This document shows, in pieces, positions 1-7,310 of a DNA stretch of 26,511 nucleotides. Source of the stretch: RUG14130 sp045598325 (lineage in GTDB: Bacteria; Bacillota; Clostridia; Christensenellales; Aristaeellaceae); contig JAZLLT010000005.1 in NCBI GenBank assembly GCA_045598325.1, forward strand, positions 1 through 26,511, in the 5' to 3' direction. The notes beneath the pieces were generated by a model. It did not search any database and was not told where the DNA came from. It was given only the letters and a program-made list of their open reading frames with translations. Both the position numbers and the translations under genes were made by a program. Position 1 is the first letter of the stretch, and every line of letters starts with the position of its first letter.

Positions 1-11
1 CCATAGCAACC

Positions 12-40
12 CCGCCGGGGGACGACCCCGCGGCGGTTTT
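12..40. terminator. Hairpin terminator at left edge
   Basis: A GC-rich inverted repeat (CCGCCGGGG arm and CCCCGCGGCGG arm, one bulged base, 4-base loop) is followed on the plus strand by TTTT. It sits just past the stop codon of the minus-strand cyclophilin gene. The T run favours termination of a plus-strand transcript entering from the left, but the stem could serve both directions. Confidence 0.65.
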
Positions 41-47
41 GCATTGC

Positions 48-563
48 TTACAGTTTCCTGAAGGGATATTCTTTTCCGCCGTCCTCCACCGTGACCTTCT
101 TCATTTTCTGCTCCTTCACGGGGCGGTCGGAATAGTCGGTCTTCGTTTCGGCGATCTTGTCCACCACTTCCATGCCCTCGATCACACGGCCGAAAGCGGC
201 GTAGGAGCCGTCCAGATGGGGCGCGTTCTCATGCATGACGAAGAACTGGCTGCCTGCGGAATCGGGCATCATGGAGCGGGCCATGGAGAGTACACCGCGC
301 TCATGTTTGATGTTGTTGACGAAGCCGTTCATCTTGAACTCGCCCTTGATGTGGTAGCCGGGACCGCCCATGCCGGTGCCGGTGGGGTCGCCGCCCTGGA
401 TCATGAAGCCCTTGATGACGCGGTGGAAAATGAGGCCGTCATAGAAGCCGCTTTTCACGAGGGAGATGAAGTTGCCCGCGGATTCGGGCGCCAGTTCGGG
501 GTACAGTTCCGCCTTGAAGACGCCGCCGTCCGCCATTTCAAAAGTCACGATGGGATTGCTCAT
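48..563 (-). CDS. Cytoplasmic peptidylprolyl isomerase (cyclophilin type)
   Basis: A 171-residue single-domain cyclophilin, which interconverts cis and trans peptide bonds before proline and assists protein folding. The catalytic core is intact: FHRVIKGFMIQGGDP at about residues 46-60 holds the Arg (R48), Phe (F53) and Gln (Q56) typical of the active site. GSQFFVMH (104-111) and the DGSYAAFGRVIEGM segment (118-131) complete the fold. The tryptophan often seen near position 116 is His here, a common bacterial change that lowers cyclosporin binding. There is no signal peptide, so it should act in the cytoplasm. It is the last of three tandem cyclophilin-like genes on this strand, 12 bases after the second, and is followed by a hairpin. 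The family call is firm; the client proteins are unknown. Confidence 0.95.
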   Translation of the reverse strand: MSNPIVTFEMADGGVFKAELYPELAPESAGNFISLVKSGFYDGLIFHRVIKGFMIQGGDPTGTGMGGPGYHIKGEFKMNGFVNNIKHERGVLSMARSMMPDSAGSQFFVMHENAPHLDGSYAAFGRVIEGMEVVDKIAETKTDYSDRPVKEQKMKKVTVEDGGKEYPFRKL

Positions 564-575
564 ATCTGTTTCCTC

Positions 576-1256
576 CTAATTCTTGATAACGGTATATTCG
601 ACGCCCTTGGTGTCCACGCGGATGGACGCGATGACCTGCTTTTCAAGGGGCATGTCGTTAGCGGGGTTGGTCTCGACCGCCGCGATCCTGTCTACCGCGT
701 CCATGCCCTCGAGCACCTTGCCGAAGGCGGCATAGGCGCCGTCCAGCCACGGGGAGTTCTGGTGCATGATGAAGAACTGGCTGCCCGCGGAATCGGGCTT
801 TTTGGCGCGCGCCATGGAGATGACGCCGCGGTCATGCTTCAGGTCGTTTTCAAAGCCGTTCTGGGTGAACTCGCCCTTGATGGAATAGCCGGGGCCGCCG
901 GTTCCATTGCCGTCCGGATCACCGCCCTGGATCATGAAGCCGCTGATGACGCGGTGGAAAGTGAGCCCGTCATAAAAACCGGAGTTGGCGAGGGTCACGA
1001 AATTGGCGACCGTGTTGGGCGCGACGGCGGGATAGAGTTCCAGAATGATGGTGTCGCCGTTTTCCATGGTGAGCACGGCAACGGGATTTTCCACATCCGC
1101 GTACTTCTTCGCGGCCTCCATGGGATCGGCGCTGCCGCCCCTGCCGAGCACGATGCCCAACACGACCGCCGCGATGATCACCGCCGCCGCGATGGAGCAG
1201 ATGAGGACGCACTGCTTTTTCGTCAGTTTGCATTTCTTACTTTGCGTATTTTTCAT
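576..1256 (-). CDS. Membrane-anchored cyclophilin-type peptidylprolyl isomerase
   Basis: A 226-residue protein with a short basic N-terminus and one hydrophobic helix (about residues 17-38), then an extracytoplasmic cyclophilin domain (about 57-200). The catalytic segment is intact (FHRVISGFMIQGGDP, R102, F107, Q110), with GSQFFIMH and SPWLDGAYAAFGKV following, so it should be an active isomerase folding exported or surface proteins. The helix is a signal anchor or an uncleaved signal; there is no lipobox. Its first 21 bases overlap the end of the upstream degenerate paralogue. The two share a C-terminal phrase (SIRVDTKG), evidence of tandem duplication. It is closer to the cytoplasmic copy in the active site and to the degenerate copy in architecture. 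Confidence 0.93.
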   Translation of the reverse strand: MKNTQSKKCKLTKKQCVLICSIAAAVIIAAVVLGIVLGRGGSADPMEAAKKYADVENPVAVLTMENGDTIILELYPAVAPNTVANFVTLANSGFYDGLTFHRVISGFMIQGGDPDGNGTGGPGYSIKGEFTQNGFENDLKHDRGVISMARAKKPDSAGSQFFIMHQNSPWLDGAYAAFGKVLEGMDAVDRIAAVETNPANDMPLEKQVIASIRVDTKGVEYTVIKN

Positions 1257-1848
1257 ATCCGTAAGCCCTTCCTTTCGTATCCACGCGGATGCTCTCGATA
1301 ACGGGTTTCATATCGCCCGAAGCGATCTTGTCCGCGTATTCCATGCCTTTGACCACATTTCCGAACACGGCGTTCGCTCCGTCCAGCCACGGCGAATCGG
1401 AAAGCATCAGATAAATGCCGCCGTCCGCGCTGTCGTAGGCGGTCAGGCGGGAAAGCCCCACCGCGCCGCGCCCGTGGGTATTCGGGTTATTGATGCCGTT
1501 ATCGGGAAACTCGCCCCTGATGCCGAAATCAACGGGATTCCCCGAAATGAGCAGGCAGCCGTTCTCCGTGTTAAGGGTGAGCCCGTCATAATAGCCCTGC
1601 TGCGCCAGATCGATGAAGGCGCCGACGGATTCGGGCGCGTCCAGCGGGAACAGTTCGATCAGCATCTTTTTGCCGCCCGCGAGGGTCACCGTCGCCACGG
1701 GATCGCTTCGGTCCCGGTAGGCGGGGCCACCGAACAGAAACACATAGCCGGCAATCAATACGAGCACCGCGAGGACGGCGGCGATGGTGATGCGCCTGCG
1801 CCTGATGCGGCGCTTTTTCGCGTTTTTTCTGGTGTTTTTCTTCGCCAT
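1237..1848 (-). CDS. Membrane-anchored degenerate cyclophilin-like protein
   Basis: A 203-residue protein with an extremely basic N-terminal stretch (residues 3-19 are mostly Lys and Arg), one transmembrane helix (about 20-39) and a cyclophilin-like domain (about 50-190). The fold is recognisable from YYDGLTLN, SPWLDGANAVFGNVVKGMEYADKI and the SIRVDTKG ending shared with the downstream paralogue. The catalytic FHRV...MIQGGDP segment is replaced: the Arg position reads TLNTEN and the Gln position reads LISGNP. It is therefore probably not a prolyl isomerase and may be a binding or scaffold protein. The reading frame is intact and overlaps the next gene by 20 bases, so it looks maintained, not decayed. 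Topology is expected to be N-in with the domain outside. Confidence 0.85.
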   Translation of the reverse strand: MAKKNTRKNAKKRRIRRRRITIAAVLAVLVLIAGYVFLFGGPAYRDRSDPVATVTLAGGKKMLIELFPLDAPESVGAFIDLAQQGYYDGLTLNTENGCLLISGNPVDFGIRGEFPDNGINNPNTHGRGAVGLSRLTAYDSADGGIYLMLSDSPWLDGANAVFGNVVKGMEYADKIASGDMKPVIESIRVDTKGRAYGYEKYAK

Positions 1849-1852
1849 GAGG

Positions 1853-2518
1853 TCAGTTTTCCTTTATTTCGATTACTGTAAGCGTGCCGCCTTCTACCCG
1901 GAAGCGCACATCCTTTCCGCTGTAGGAAAAGCCGTACACGCGGCTTTCATCATCCTGATAGGCGGGACGGGGATCCTCCGCGAGGGCTTCCGCGAGGGCG
2001 GCGCGCTTGCCTTCGGGGATCTGCGCGAGGAGATCATCCGGGAACACCACGGCGAGCCTGTCGCCTTTGTGCTCCTCGGCAAATCCGCCCTCCGCGCCGT
2101 CAACACAGTCCGCGTAGGGGATGTAGGGCTTGATGTCGTAAATGACCGTGCCGCTTTTCATGTCCGCACCGGACACCGTGAGGACGATGCCGTTTTCCGT
2201 ATTCACAGAGAGGAGTTTGACCACGGTGAGCCCCACGGGATTGGGACGGAAGGGCGAGCGGGTGGCGAACACGCCTCTTCTCTCGTTTCCGCCGAGTCTG
2301 GGCGGACGCACGGTGGCGCTTTTCGAAGGCTTCACATCAAAGCCCCAGATGAGCCACAGGTGGGAAAACTCGCCGATGCCGCGGATGAAATCCTCCCGGG
2401 CAAAGTCCTTTTCAAGCCTCACTCGGGAGACGAGCGAGCCGTTCAGTCCGCTCTGCCGGGGCAGCCCGAACTTGGTGTCAAAGTCGTTTTCGATGCGGGC
2501 GACGGGAACGAGGTTCAC
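1853..2518 (-). CDS. trmO: tRNA (N6-threonylcarbamoyladenosine37-N6)-methyltransferase TrmO
   Basis: A 221-residue TrmO/YaeB-family protein, which uses S-adenosylmethionine to methylate the t6A base at position 37 of certain tRNAs. The signature RRGVFATRSPFRPNPVGLT is present at about residues 80-98, followed by GTVIYDIKPYIPYAD (about 123-137), which is the family's characteristic DIKPY motif. The N-terminal half forms the VirR/TsaA-type beta barrel; the C-terminal part (FSYSGKDVRFRVEGG) matches the family tail. The start overlaps the upstream epimerase-like gene by 4 bases (ATGA-type coupling), and 4 bases separate its stop from the cyclophilin-like gene downstream. The link to its neighbours looks like shared transcription, not a shared pathway. 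Confidence 0.93.
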   Translation of the reverse strand: MNLVPVARIENDFDTKFGLPRQSGLNGSLVSRVRLEKDFAREDFIRGIGEFSHLWLIWGFDVKPSKSATVRPPRLGGNERRGVFATRSPFRPNPVGLTVVKLLSVNTENGIVLTVSGADMKSGTVIYDIKPYIPYADCVDGAEGGFAEEHKGDRLAVVFPDDLLAQIPEGKRAALAEALAEDPRPAYQDDESRVYGFSYSGKDVRFRVEGGTLTVIEIKEN

Positions 2519-3369
2519 TTGGAAAGCATCTCCCTGAGGTTGTCAAGGTCATACTTCAGGGCGGAGATGCACTCCTCCATGCCCTCGAATTCGGTAGACA
2601 GCCAGCCGTCATAGCCGGCGGCGCGCAGGATGTTCAGGCACTCGGGCACATTCACGACACCGTGACCGACGATGGCGCCGCGCAGACGGTCGCCGCCGCG
2701 GGTGCCGAACCAGCCCTGGGAGGGGCAGTATTCGTCTTTGGTCTTGAAGTGGAAGTCCTTGGCGTGGGCATGGACCGCATACTTCGCGGCTCTCTTCACG
2801 GCGTCCACGGGCTTCTCGTCCGCGCACATGAAGTTGCCCATATCCACGAGCCAGCCGAAGTTCGGGTGGTCCACGGTGTTGATGAGTTTCTCCACGCGCT
2901 CGGAGTCCTGAAAGAAATAGCCGTGGTTCTCGATCATCGTGTGGATGCCGATGCCCGCCGCGAACTCGGTCACCTTGCGGTAGCCGTCCGCCACGATGGG
3001 CAGCGCCTCGTCGATGGTGTAGACCTTGCCGTCCGCATCCTTTCCGCCGGTAGCGTCGTGGCGCATGCGGTCGGTGCCCAGCACGACGGCGATCTCCGCT
3101 TCCTTCTTCAGGCGCTCATATTCCTTTTCCACGCCGTTTTTGAGAAAATCGTTGCCGGTCAGATAGGCGCAGATGGGCATGCCCTCGCCGTCGGACTGCT
3201 TTTTGAGTTCTTTGGCGATGGGGAGCATCTCCTCGAAGGTCTTCCCGGGGCTGACGATCTCCACACCGTCAAAGCCCAGTTTCTTTGCCTCGGGGATCAC
3301 ATCGGTGAGGGTCATCTGACCCGCCCACATCTTCTGGGAAAAACTGTAGGAACTGACTGCGATCTTCAT
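2515..3369 (-). CDS. Sugar phosphate isomerase/epimerase family protein (TIM barrel)
   Basis: A 284-residue AP-endonuclease-2-like TIM barrel, the fold of xylose isomerase-like, tagatose/psicose 3-epimerase-like and hydroxypyruvate isomerase-like enzymes. It opens with KIAVSSYSFSQKMW and has likely metal ligands in order: E147 (IENHG), D176 (LVDMGNF), a His in the HAHAKDFHF segment (about 200-206) and E260 (STEFEG). These match the divalent-metal site of the family. Length is normal and there is no signal peptide. The substrate cannot be assigned from the sequence; many gut relatives act on sugars, inositol derivatives or keto-sugars. It lies 27 bases downstream of the small anchored protein and is translationally coupled to trmO. 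Confidence 0.88.
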   Translation of the reverse strand: MKIAVSSYSFSQKMWAGQMTLTDVIPEAKKLGFDGVEIVSPGKTFEEMLPIAKELKKQSDGEGMPICAYLTGNDFLKNGVEKEYERLKKEAEIAVVLGTDRMRHDATGGKDADGKVYTIDEALPIVADGYRKVTEFAAGIGIHTMIENHGYFFQDSERVEKLINTVDHPNFGWLVDMGNFMCADEKPVDAVKRAAKYAVHAHAKDFHFKTKDEYCPSQGWFGTRGGDRLRGAIVGHGVVNVPECLNILRAAGYDGWLSTEFEGMEECISALKYDLDNLREMLSK

Positions 3370-3396
3370 AAGCGTACTTCCTTTCGAATCGTCGTA

Positions 3397-3855
3397 TTAT
3401 TGCGCGCTCTCCGGCGCGGAAAGGTCTTCGGTGAACACGATGCTGTGGTAGCGCCCGAACAGATAGTATTCGAGGCGCGCGGAGCGGAGCGCATCGCTGC
3501 GCGTGAGGATCGTGGCGGTGATGGTCTTTTTCCCGAAGGTGTCCACATCGCCGGGTCCGAAGCCCGTGCCCTCGATGAGCACATCGCCCTCCTCGAGAGC
3601 GGGCGTGAAAGTCATCCATTCCGCTTTGAACGGGGAATAAAAGGTGAGGTCCAGCGTGATGCGGCAGACGCGGTATTTGCTTTTTTCCTGCAGTTTCAGT
3701 TCGGAAAGGTTCTGCGCCTCGGCGTAAAGCGCGTCATCCGCGGGCGCGTACACGACCGAAAACACGGCGGCGGGCTTTGAGGTCAGGATATATCCGCCCA
3801 CGGCAGCGGCGCAAAGCAGGCCGAGCACCAGGCAGAACACGGCGAATTTCTTCAT
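3397..3855 (-). CDS. Small membrane-anchored hypothetical protein
   Basis: A 152-residue protein I do not recognise. Residues 4-23 form one hydrophobic helix after a KK pair, a signal anchor or signal peptide with no clear lipobox. The rest (about 28-145) looks like a compact beta-rich domain facing outside, with alternating charged and hydrophobic residues and a single Cys at 64. The start is supported by a GGAG-like site 6-9 bases upstream and by a promoter at 3885-3913. It is the first gene of the minus-strand run that ends with the cyclophilins. A role at the cell surface is inferred only from the anchor. Confidence 0.75.
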   Translation of the reverse strand: MKKFAVFCLVLGLLCAAAVGGYILTSKPAAVFSVVYAPADDALYAEAQNLSELKLQEKSKYRVCRITLDLTFYSPFKAEWMTFTPALEEGDVLIEGTGFGPGDVDTFGKKTITATILTRSDALRSARLEYYLFGRYHSIVFTEDLSAPESAQ

Positions 3856-3884
3856 AAATATCTCCGATAAACCGATTTGATTTG

Positions 3885-3913
3885 ATTATAACACTTTTCT
3901 TTCATTCAATCAA
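3885..3913 (-). promoter_or_regulatory. Sigma-A-type promoter for the minus-strand run
   Basis: Read on the minus strand: TTGATT, a 17-base spacer, then TATAAT, about 30 bases before the start codon at 3855. It would drive the six minus-strand genes down to 48, all closely spaced or overlapping. It lies back to back with the promoter at 3968. Confidence 0.8.
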
Positions 3914-3967
3914 GGGGAAAGCGGCGGCGGAAATCCTTCCTTTCTATACAAAACTTGCGTAAACTCA

Positions 3968-3996
3968 TTGATTTTGATCGCAAAACGGTGTATTAT
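3968..3996 (+). promoter_or_regulatory. Sigma-A-type promoter for the ECF transporter genes
   Basis: TTGATT (3968-3973), 17 bases, then TATTAT (3991-3996). A second TATTAT register lies 3 bases further on. The transcript leader would be only about 25 bases, too short for a riboswitch. The ribosome-binding site CGGAGG (about 4015-4020) precedes the ATG at 4027. Confidence 0.8.
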
Positions 3997-4026
3997 TATG
4001 GAGAATAAATAATTCGGAGGCTTTCC

Positions 4027-4575
4027 ATGAAAAACAATTCCGTCAAGACCGTCGTCGCCGTCGGTATCGGCGCAGCTCTGTTCTTCGTGCTGGGACGCTT
4101 CGTTTCCATCCCCAGCCCCGTACCCAACACCAACATCACCCTGCAGTATGCCGTTCTGGGCATGCTCGCCGCCATGTTCGGTCCCGTCGCGGGCGGTCTC
4201 ATCGGCTTCATCGGTCACACTCTGATCGACCTGTCCTGGGGCGGCGCACCCTGGTGGAGCTGGGTCATCGCTTCCGCTTTCGTTGGCGTCATCGTCGGTC
4301 TCTTCGCAAAGAAGATGAAGATCTCCGAGGGCGAATTCGGCAAGAAGGGCGTTCTCACTTTCTGCATCGCCAACATCATCGCTCATGTCGTCGCATGGAT
4401 CGGCATCGCTCCCGTGCTGGACATCCTCATCTACGCCGAGCCCGTTGACAAGGTATTCGCGCAGGGCGCCATGGCTGCCGCCGGCAACATCGTGACCACT
4501 CTGGTCGTCGGCCTGCTGCTCATCTTCGCCTACACCAAGACCATCGCCAAGAAGGGTTCCCTTACGAAAGAGTAA
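4027..4575 (+). CDS. ECF transporter S component (UPF0397 / ECF_ribofla_trS type)
   Basis: A 182-residue membrane protein with about five or six hydrophobic helices, the substrate-binding subunit of an energy-coupling-factor importer. The segments GIGAALFFVLGRF, IPSPVPNTNI, FGPVAGGLIGFIGHTLIDLSWG and PWWSWVIAS are characteristic of the UPF0397 family, whose Pfam entry is named for riboflavin transport. Substrate specificity in this family is not settled by sequence, so riboflavin is only one possibility. It is followed directly by its own double ATPase and T component, which suggests a dedicated system and not one sharing a common ECF module. A terminator-like hairpin at 4586 may make it more abundant than its partners. 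Confidence 0.92.
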   Translation: MKNNSVKTVVAVGIGAALFFVLGRFVSIPSPVPNTNITLQYAVLGMLAAMFGPVAGGLIGFIGHTLIDLSWGGAPWWSWVIASAFVGVIVGLFAKKMKISEGEFGKKGVLTFCIANIIAHVVAWIGIAPVLDILIYAEPVDKVFAQGAMAAAGNIVTTLVVGLLLIFAYTKTIAKKGSLTKE

Positions 4576-4585
4576 TCCCTGCATC

Positions 4586-4622
4586 CGGGGCGCGGGCTCT
4601 GCCTGTGCCCCGTTCATTTTTT
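4586..4622 (+). terminator. Terminator-like hairpin between ECF S and ATPase genes
   Basis: CGGGGC (4586-4591) pairs with GCCCCG (4607-4612), with a smaller inner GGC/GCC pairing, followed by TTCATTTTTTG. It lies inside the apparent operon, so it more likely causes partial termination or protects the 3' end of the S-component message than stops all transcription. Confidence 0.65.
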
Positions 4623-4637
4623 GTTTACAGGTGAACT

Positions 4638-6353
4638 ATGGAAAAGCCCATCATATCTTTCAAAAACTTCGGTTTTCAGTACCGCGTACAGCAGGAGCCG
4701 ACCCTGCACGACATCAATCTCGACATCTATCCCGGCGAGCGGATACTGATCGCGGGTCCCTCCGGCAGCGGCAAAAGCACACTGGGCAACTGCCTGAACG
4801 GACTGATCCCCTTCGCTTACAGCGGCACCGTGACGGGCTGCCTCACGGTGGACGGCGTCGACGCGCCGAATAGTTCCATATTCGAACTGTCCAACCACAT
4901 CGGCACGGTGCTGCAGGATCCGGATGGCCAGTTCATCGGCCTCACCGTGGCGGAGGACATCGCCTTTGCCCCCGAAAACGCCTGCGCGGAATACTCGGAA
5001 CTGCACAGGCGCGTGGATGAAGCCGCGGCGCTGGTGGACATCGAAGACCACCTCGGCTACGCGCCCCACGAACTTTCGGGCGGGCAGAAGCAGCGGGTGA
5101 GTCTGGCGGGCGTGATGATCGAAAATGTGAAGATCCTCCTGTTCGATGAGCCCCTCGCCAACCTCGACCCCGCCGCGGGACAGCAGACCATGGAACTCAT
5201 CGACAGCATCGCTTCCCGTACCGGCGCCACCGTCATCATCATCGAGCACCGCCTCGAGGATGTGCTCTGGACGCGCATGGACCGCGTCATCCTCATCGAC
5301 GACGGCACCGTTCAGGCGGACATGACGCCCGATGAACTTCTGTCTACGGACCTGCTTTCCGCCCACGGCATCCGCGAGCCGCTGTATGTGACGGCGCTGA
5401 AACTGGCAGGCGTCAAAGTGACTCCCGGGATGAAGCCCTCCCACATGAGCACCCTGACGCTCACGGAAGAAATGAAGGGGCTCGTCCGCGGGATGTACCG
5501 CGCGTGGAAGGAGGAACCGCCCGTCCCCGACCCCGAAGAGGTGCTCACCTGCGCGCATGTAGATTTCGACTACAGGGAAGGTCACACCGTCCTGCGGGAT
5601 GTGAACATCACCGTACACAAAGGCGAAATGATGGCCATCGTCGGCAGGAACGGCGCGGGCAAATCCACCCTCGCCAAACTGATCTGCGGCTTTGAACAGC
5701 AGCAGAAGGGTTCCTTCACCCTCTACGGAAAAGACCTGACGCCCCTGACCATCCGCGAGCGGGCGGCGCACATCGGCTATGTGATGCAGGACCCGAACCA
5801 GATGATATCCAAGCCCATGATCTTCGACGAGGTGGCGCTGGGACTTCAAAACAGCGGTCTGACTGACACCGAGATCCGCGCGAAGGTGGAAAAGACCCTC
5901 AAAATCTGCGGCCTCTACCCCTTCCGCAACTGGCCCGTGTCCGCTCTGTCCTTCGGACAGAAAAAGCGGCTCACCATCGCGGATGTGCTGGTGATGGGCC
6001 CGAAGATCATCATACTGGACGAACCCACCGCGGGACAGGACTTCAAGCACTACACGGACATCATGGAGTTTTTGAAGACCCTGAACCGGCAGGGCGTCAC
6101 CGTCCTGCTCATCACCCACGACATGCACCTCATGCTGGAATACACTTCCCGCGCCGTCGCCTTCCGCAGAGGCGGTCCCGCCGCGGACTGCACGGGCGCG
6201 GAGATCCTCTGCTCCGACGAACTGGTAAAGGAGACCGCTCTCAAAAAAACTTCTCTGTTCGCCCTCGCCCTTGCCTGCGGCATCAGCGACCCCGTGGCGT
6301 TCACCCGCTGCTTTATCGACCTGGACAGAAAGGAGCGCACCCGTGGCTGCTAA
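4638..6353 (+). CDS. ECF transporter ATPase with two fused nucleotide-binding domains
   Basis: A 571-residue protein with two complete ABC ATPase domains in one chain, as usual for ATPases paired with UPF0397-type S components. Domain 1: Walker A GPSGSGKST (40-48), signature LSGGQ (146-150), Walker B ILLFDE (166-171), switch His H204. Domain 2: Walker A GRNGAGKST (336-344), signature LSFGQ (437-441, Phe instead of Gly), Walker B IIILDE (457-462), H494. Residues 210-300 are the linker. It would power uptake through the T component encoded next, whose GTG start overlaps its last 11 bases. AGGTGA at about 4628 is a modest ribosome-binding site. Confidence 0.95.
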   Translation: MEKPIISFKNFGFQYRVQQEPTLHDINLDIYPGERILIAGPSGSGKSTLGNCLNGLIPFAYSGTVTGCLTVDGVDAPNSSIFELSNHIGTVLQDPDGQFIGLTVAEDIAFAPENACAEYSELHRRVDEAAALVDIEDHLGYAPHELSGGQKQRVSLAGVMIENVKILLFDEPLANLDPAAGQQTMELIDSIASRTGATVIIIEHRLEDVLWTRMDRVILIDDGTVQADMTPDELLSTDLLSAHGIREPLYVTALKLAGVKVTPGMKPSHMSTLTLTEEMKGLVRGMYRAWKEEPPVPDPEEVLTCAHVDFDYREGHTVLRDVNITVHKGEMMAIVGRNGAGKSTLAKLICGFEQQQKGSFTLYGKDLTPLTIRERAAHIGYVMQDPNQMISKPMIFDEVALGLQNSGLTDTEIRAKVEKTLKICGLYPFRNWPVSALSFGQKKRLTIADVLVMGPKIIILDEPTAGQDFKHYTDIMEFLKTLNRQGVTVLLITHDMHLMLEYTSRAVAFRRGGPAADCTGAEILCSDELVKETALKKTSLFALALACGISDPVAFTRCFIDLDRKERTRGC

Positions 6354-7179
6354 AACCGTACTCAACTACCTGCCCCGGGACAGCGTGGTCCACGACCTGA
6401 CGGGCACCAGCAAACTCGTGTTCTTCCTGCTGTTCACCTTCGCGGGCATGCTGACCTATGACACGCGGGTGCTTGTCTTCCTGCTGCTGGTCTCCGTGGG
6501 CTGCTTCCTCATGAGCAAACTCAAGTTCCGGGAAGTCCGCTTCATGATGACCTTCACCCTCGTGTTCCTGCTGCTCAACAACCTCTTCATTTTCCTGTTC
6601 AACCCCGATCAGGGCACGGCGCTTTACGGCACCCGCCATGTGCTGTTCCACATCTTCTGGCGCTATGATGTGACCGCAGAGCAGTTGTTCTACATGTTGA
6701 ACATCTCCCTCAAATACTTCATCGCCCTGCCGGTCGCCATCCTGTTCATCTCCTGCACGGACCCCAGCGAGTTCGCCTCGAGCCTGAACAGCATCGGCGT
6801 TTCCTACAAGGTGGGCTACAGCGTGTCCCTCGCCCTGCGCTACATCCCCGACATCCAGCGGGATTACCACAACATTTCCACCGCCCAGCAGGCCCGCGGC
6901 GTGGAACTGGGTAAAAAGGTACCCTTCTTCAAGCGCCTCAAAAACAGCGTGAATATCCTGCTGCCCCTCATCATGCAGAGCCTTTCCCGCATCGATGTGA
7001 TCAGCAACGCCATGCAGCTGCGCGGCTTCGGCAAAAACCCGAAAAAGCGCACCTGGTATGTGCGGCGCCCCTTCCGCAGAAACGACTTCATCGCCCTCGG
7101 CATCGGCACCCTGTTGCTGCTGTTCTCCATCCTCGTCACGGTGAAGTGCGGCAGGTTCTTCAATCCCTTCGCGGGGTAG
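6343..7179 (+). CDS. ECF transporter T component (EcfT-like permease)
   Basis: I start this at the GTG at 6343, preceded by AAAGGAG (about 6329-6335), giving 278 residues. An in-frame ATG at 6271 would add 24 residues encoded inside the ATPase gene with no homologous look. The protein has several transmembrane helices (about 26-58, 68-88, 125-140, 250-268) and the two coupling motifs that contact the ATPase domains: ARG (184-186, in AQQARGVELG) and LRG (226-228, in AMQLRGFGKN). It completes the S-A-A-T set. No terminator is seen after its stop, and a new promoter follows at 7195. Confidence 0.93.
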   Translation: MAAKTVLNYLPRDSVVHDLTGTSKLVFFLLFTFAGMLTYDTRVLVFLLLVSVGCFLMSKLKFREVRFMMTFTLVFLLLNNLFIFLFNPDQGTALYGTRHVLFHIFWRYDVTAEQLFYMLNISLKYFIALPVAILFISCTDPSEFASSLNSIGVSYKVGYSVSLALRYIPDIQRDYHNISTAQQARGVELGKKVPFFKRLKNSVNILLPLIMQSLSRIDVISNAMQLRGFGKNPKKRTWYVRRPFRRNDFIALGIGTLLLLFSILVTVKCGRFFNPFAG

Positions 7180-7183
7180 GAGT

Positions 7184-7223
7184 GTAAATATTTCTTTACA
7201 AATGTAACAATGTATGTTATAAT
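7184..7223 (+). promoter_or_regulatory. Promoter and operator-like repeats before the sugar ABC operon
   Basis: TTTACA (7195-7200), 17 bases, TATAAT (7218-7223). Three overlapping inverted repeats cover it: GTAAA-N6-TTTAC (7184-7199), TTACA-AA-TGTAA (7196-7207) and TAACA-N5-TGTTA (7205-7219). This density suggests a repressor or activator site. The regulator is not encoded in the window. Confidence 0.75.
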
Positions 7224-7310
7224 ATGCCCGTTTCCCCGGTATGATGCCGTTATGGCTTCATATACACAGTATTCATCCGGATTTTCCGGAATAAGAAAGG
7301 AAGTACCCTT

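Noticed and set aside
3997..4026. A riboswitch before the ECF S component
   Set aside because: The leader after the promoter is only about 25 bases, too short for an FMN, TPP or cobalamin aptamer.
3910..4617. A 235-codon minus-strand frame opposite the ECF S component
   Set aside because: Asp/Glu/Gly-rich shadow; the plus frame is a membrane protein with family-specific motifs and a good promoter.
4614..6365. A 583-codon open frame on the minus strand opposite the ECF ATPase
   Set aside because: Shadow of a two-domain ATPase whose plus-strand motifs are intact.
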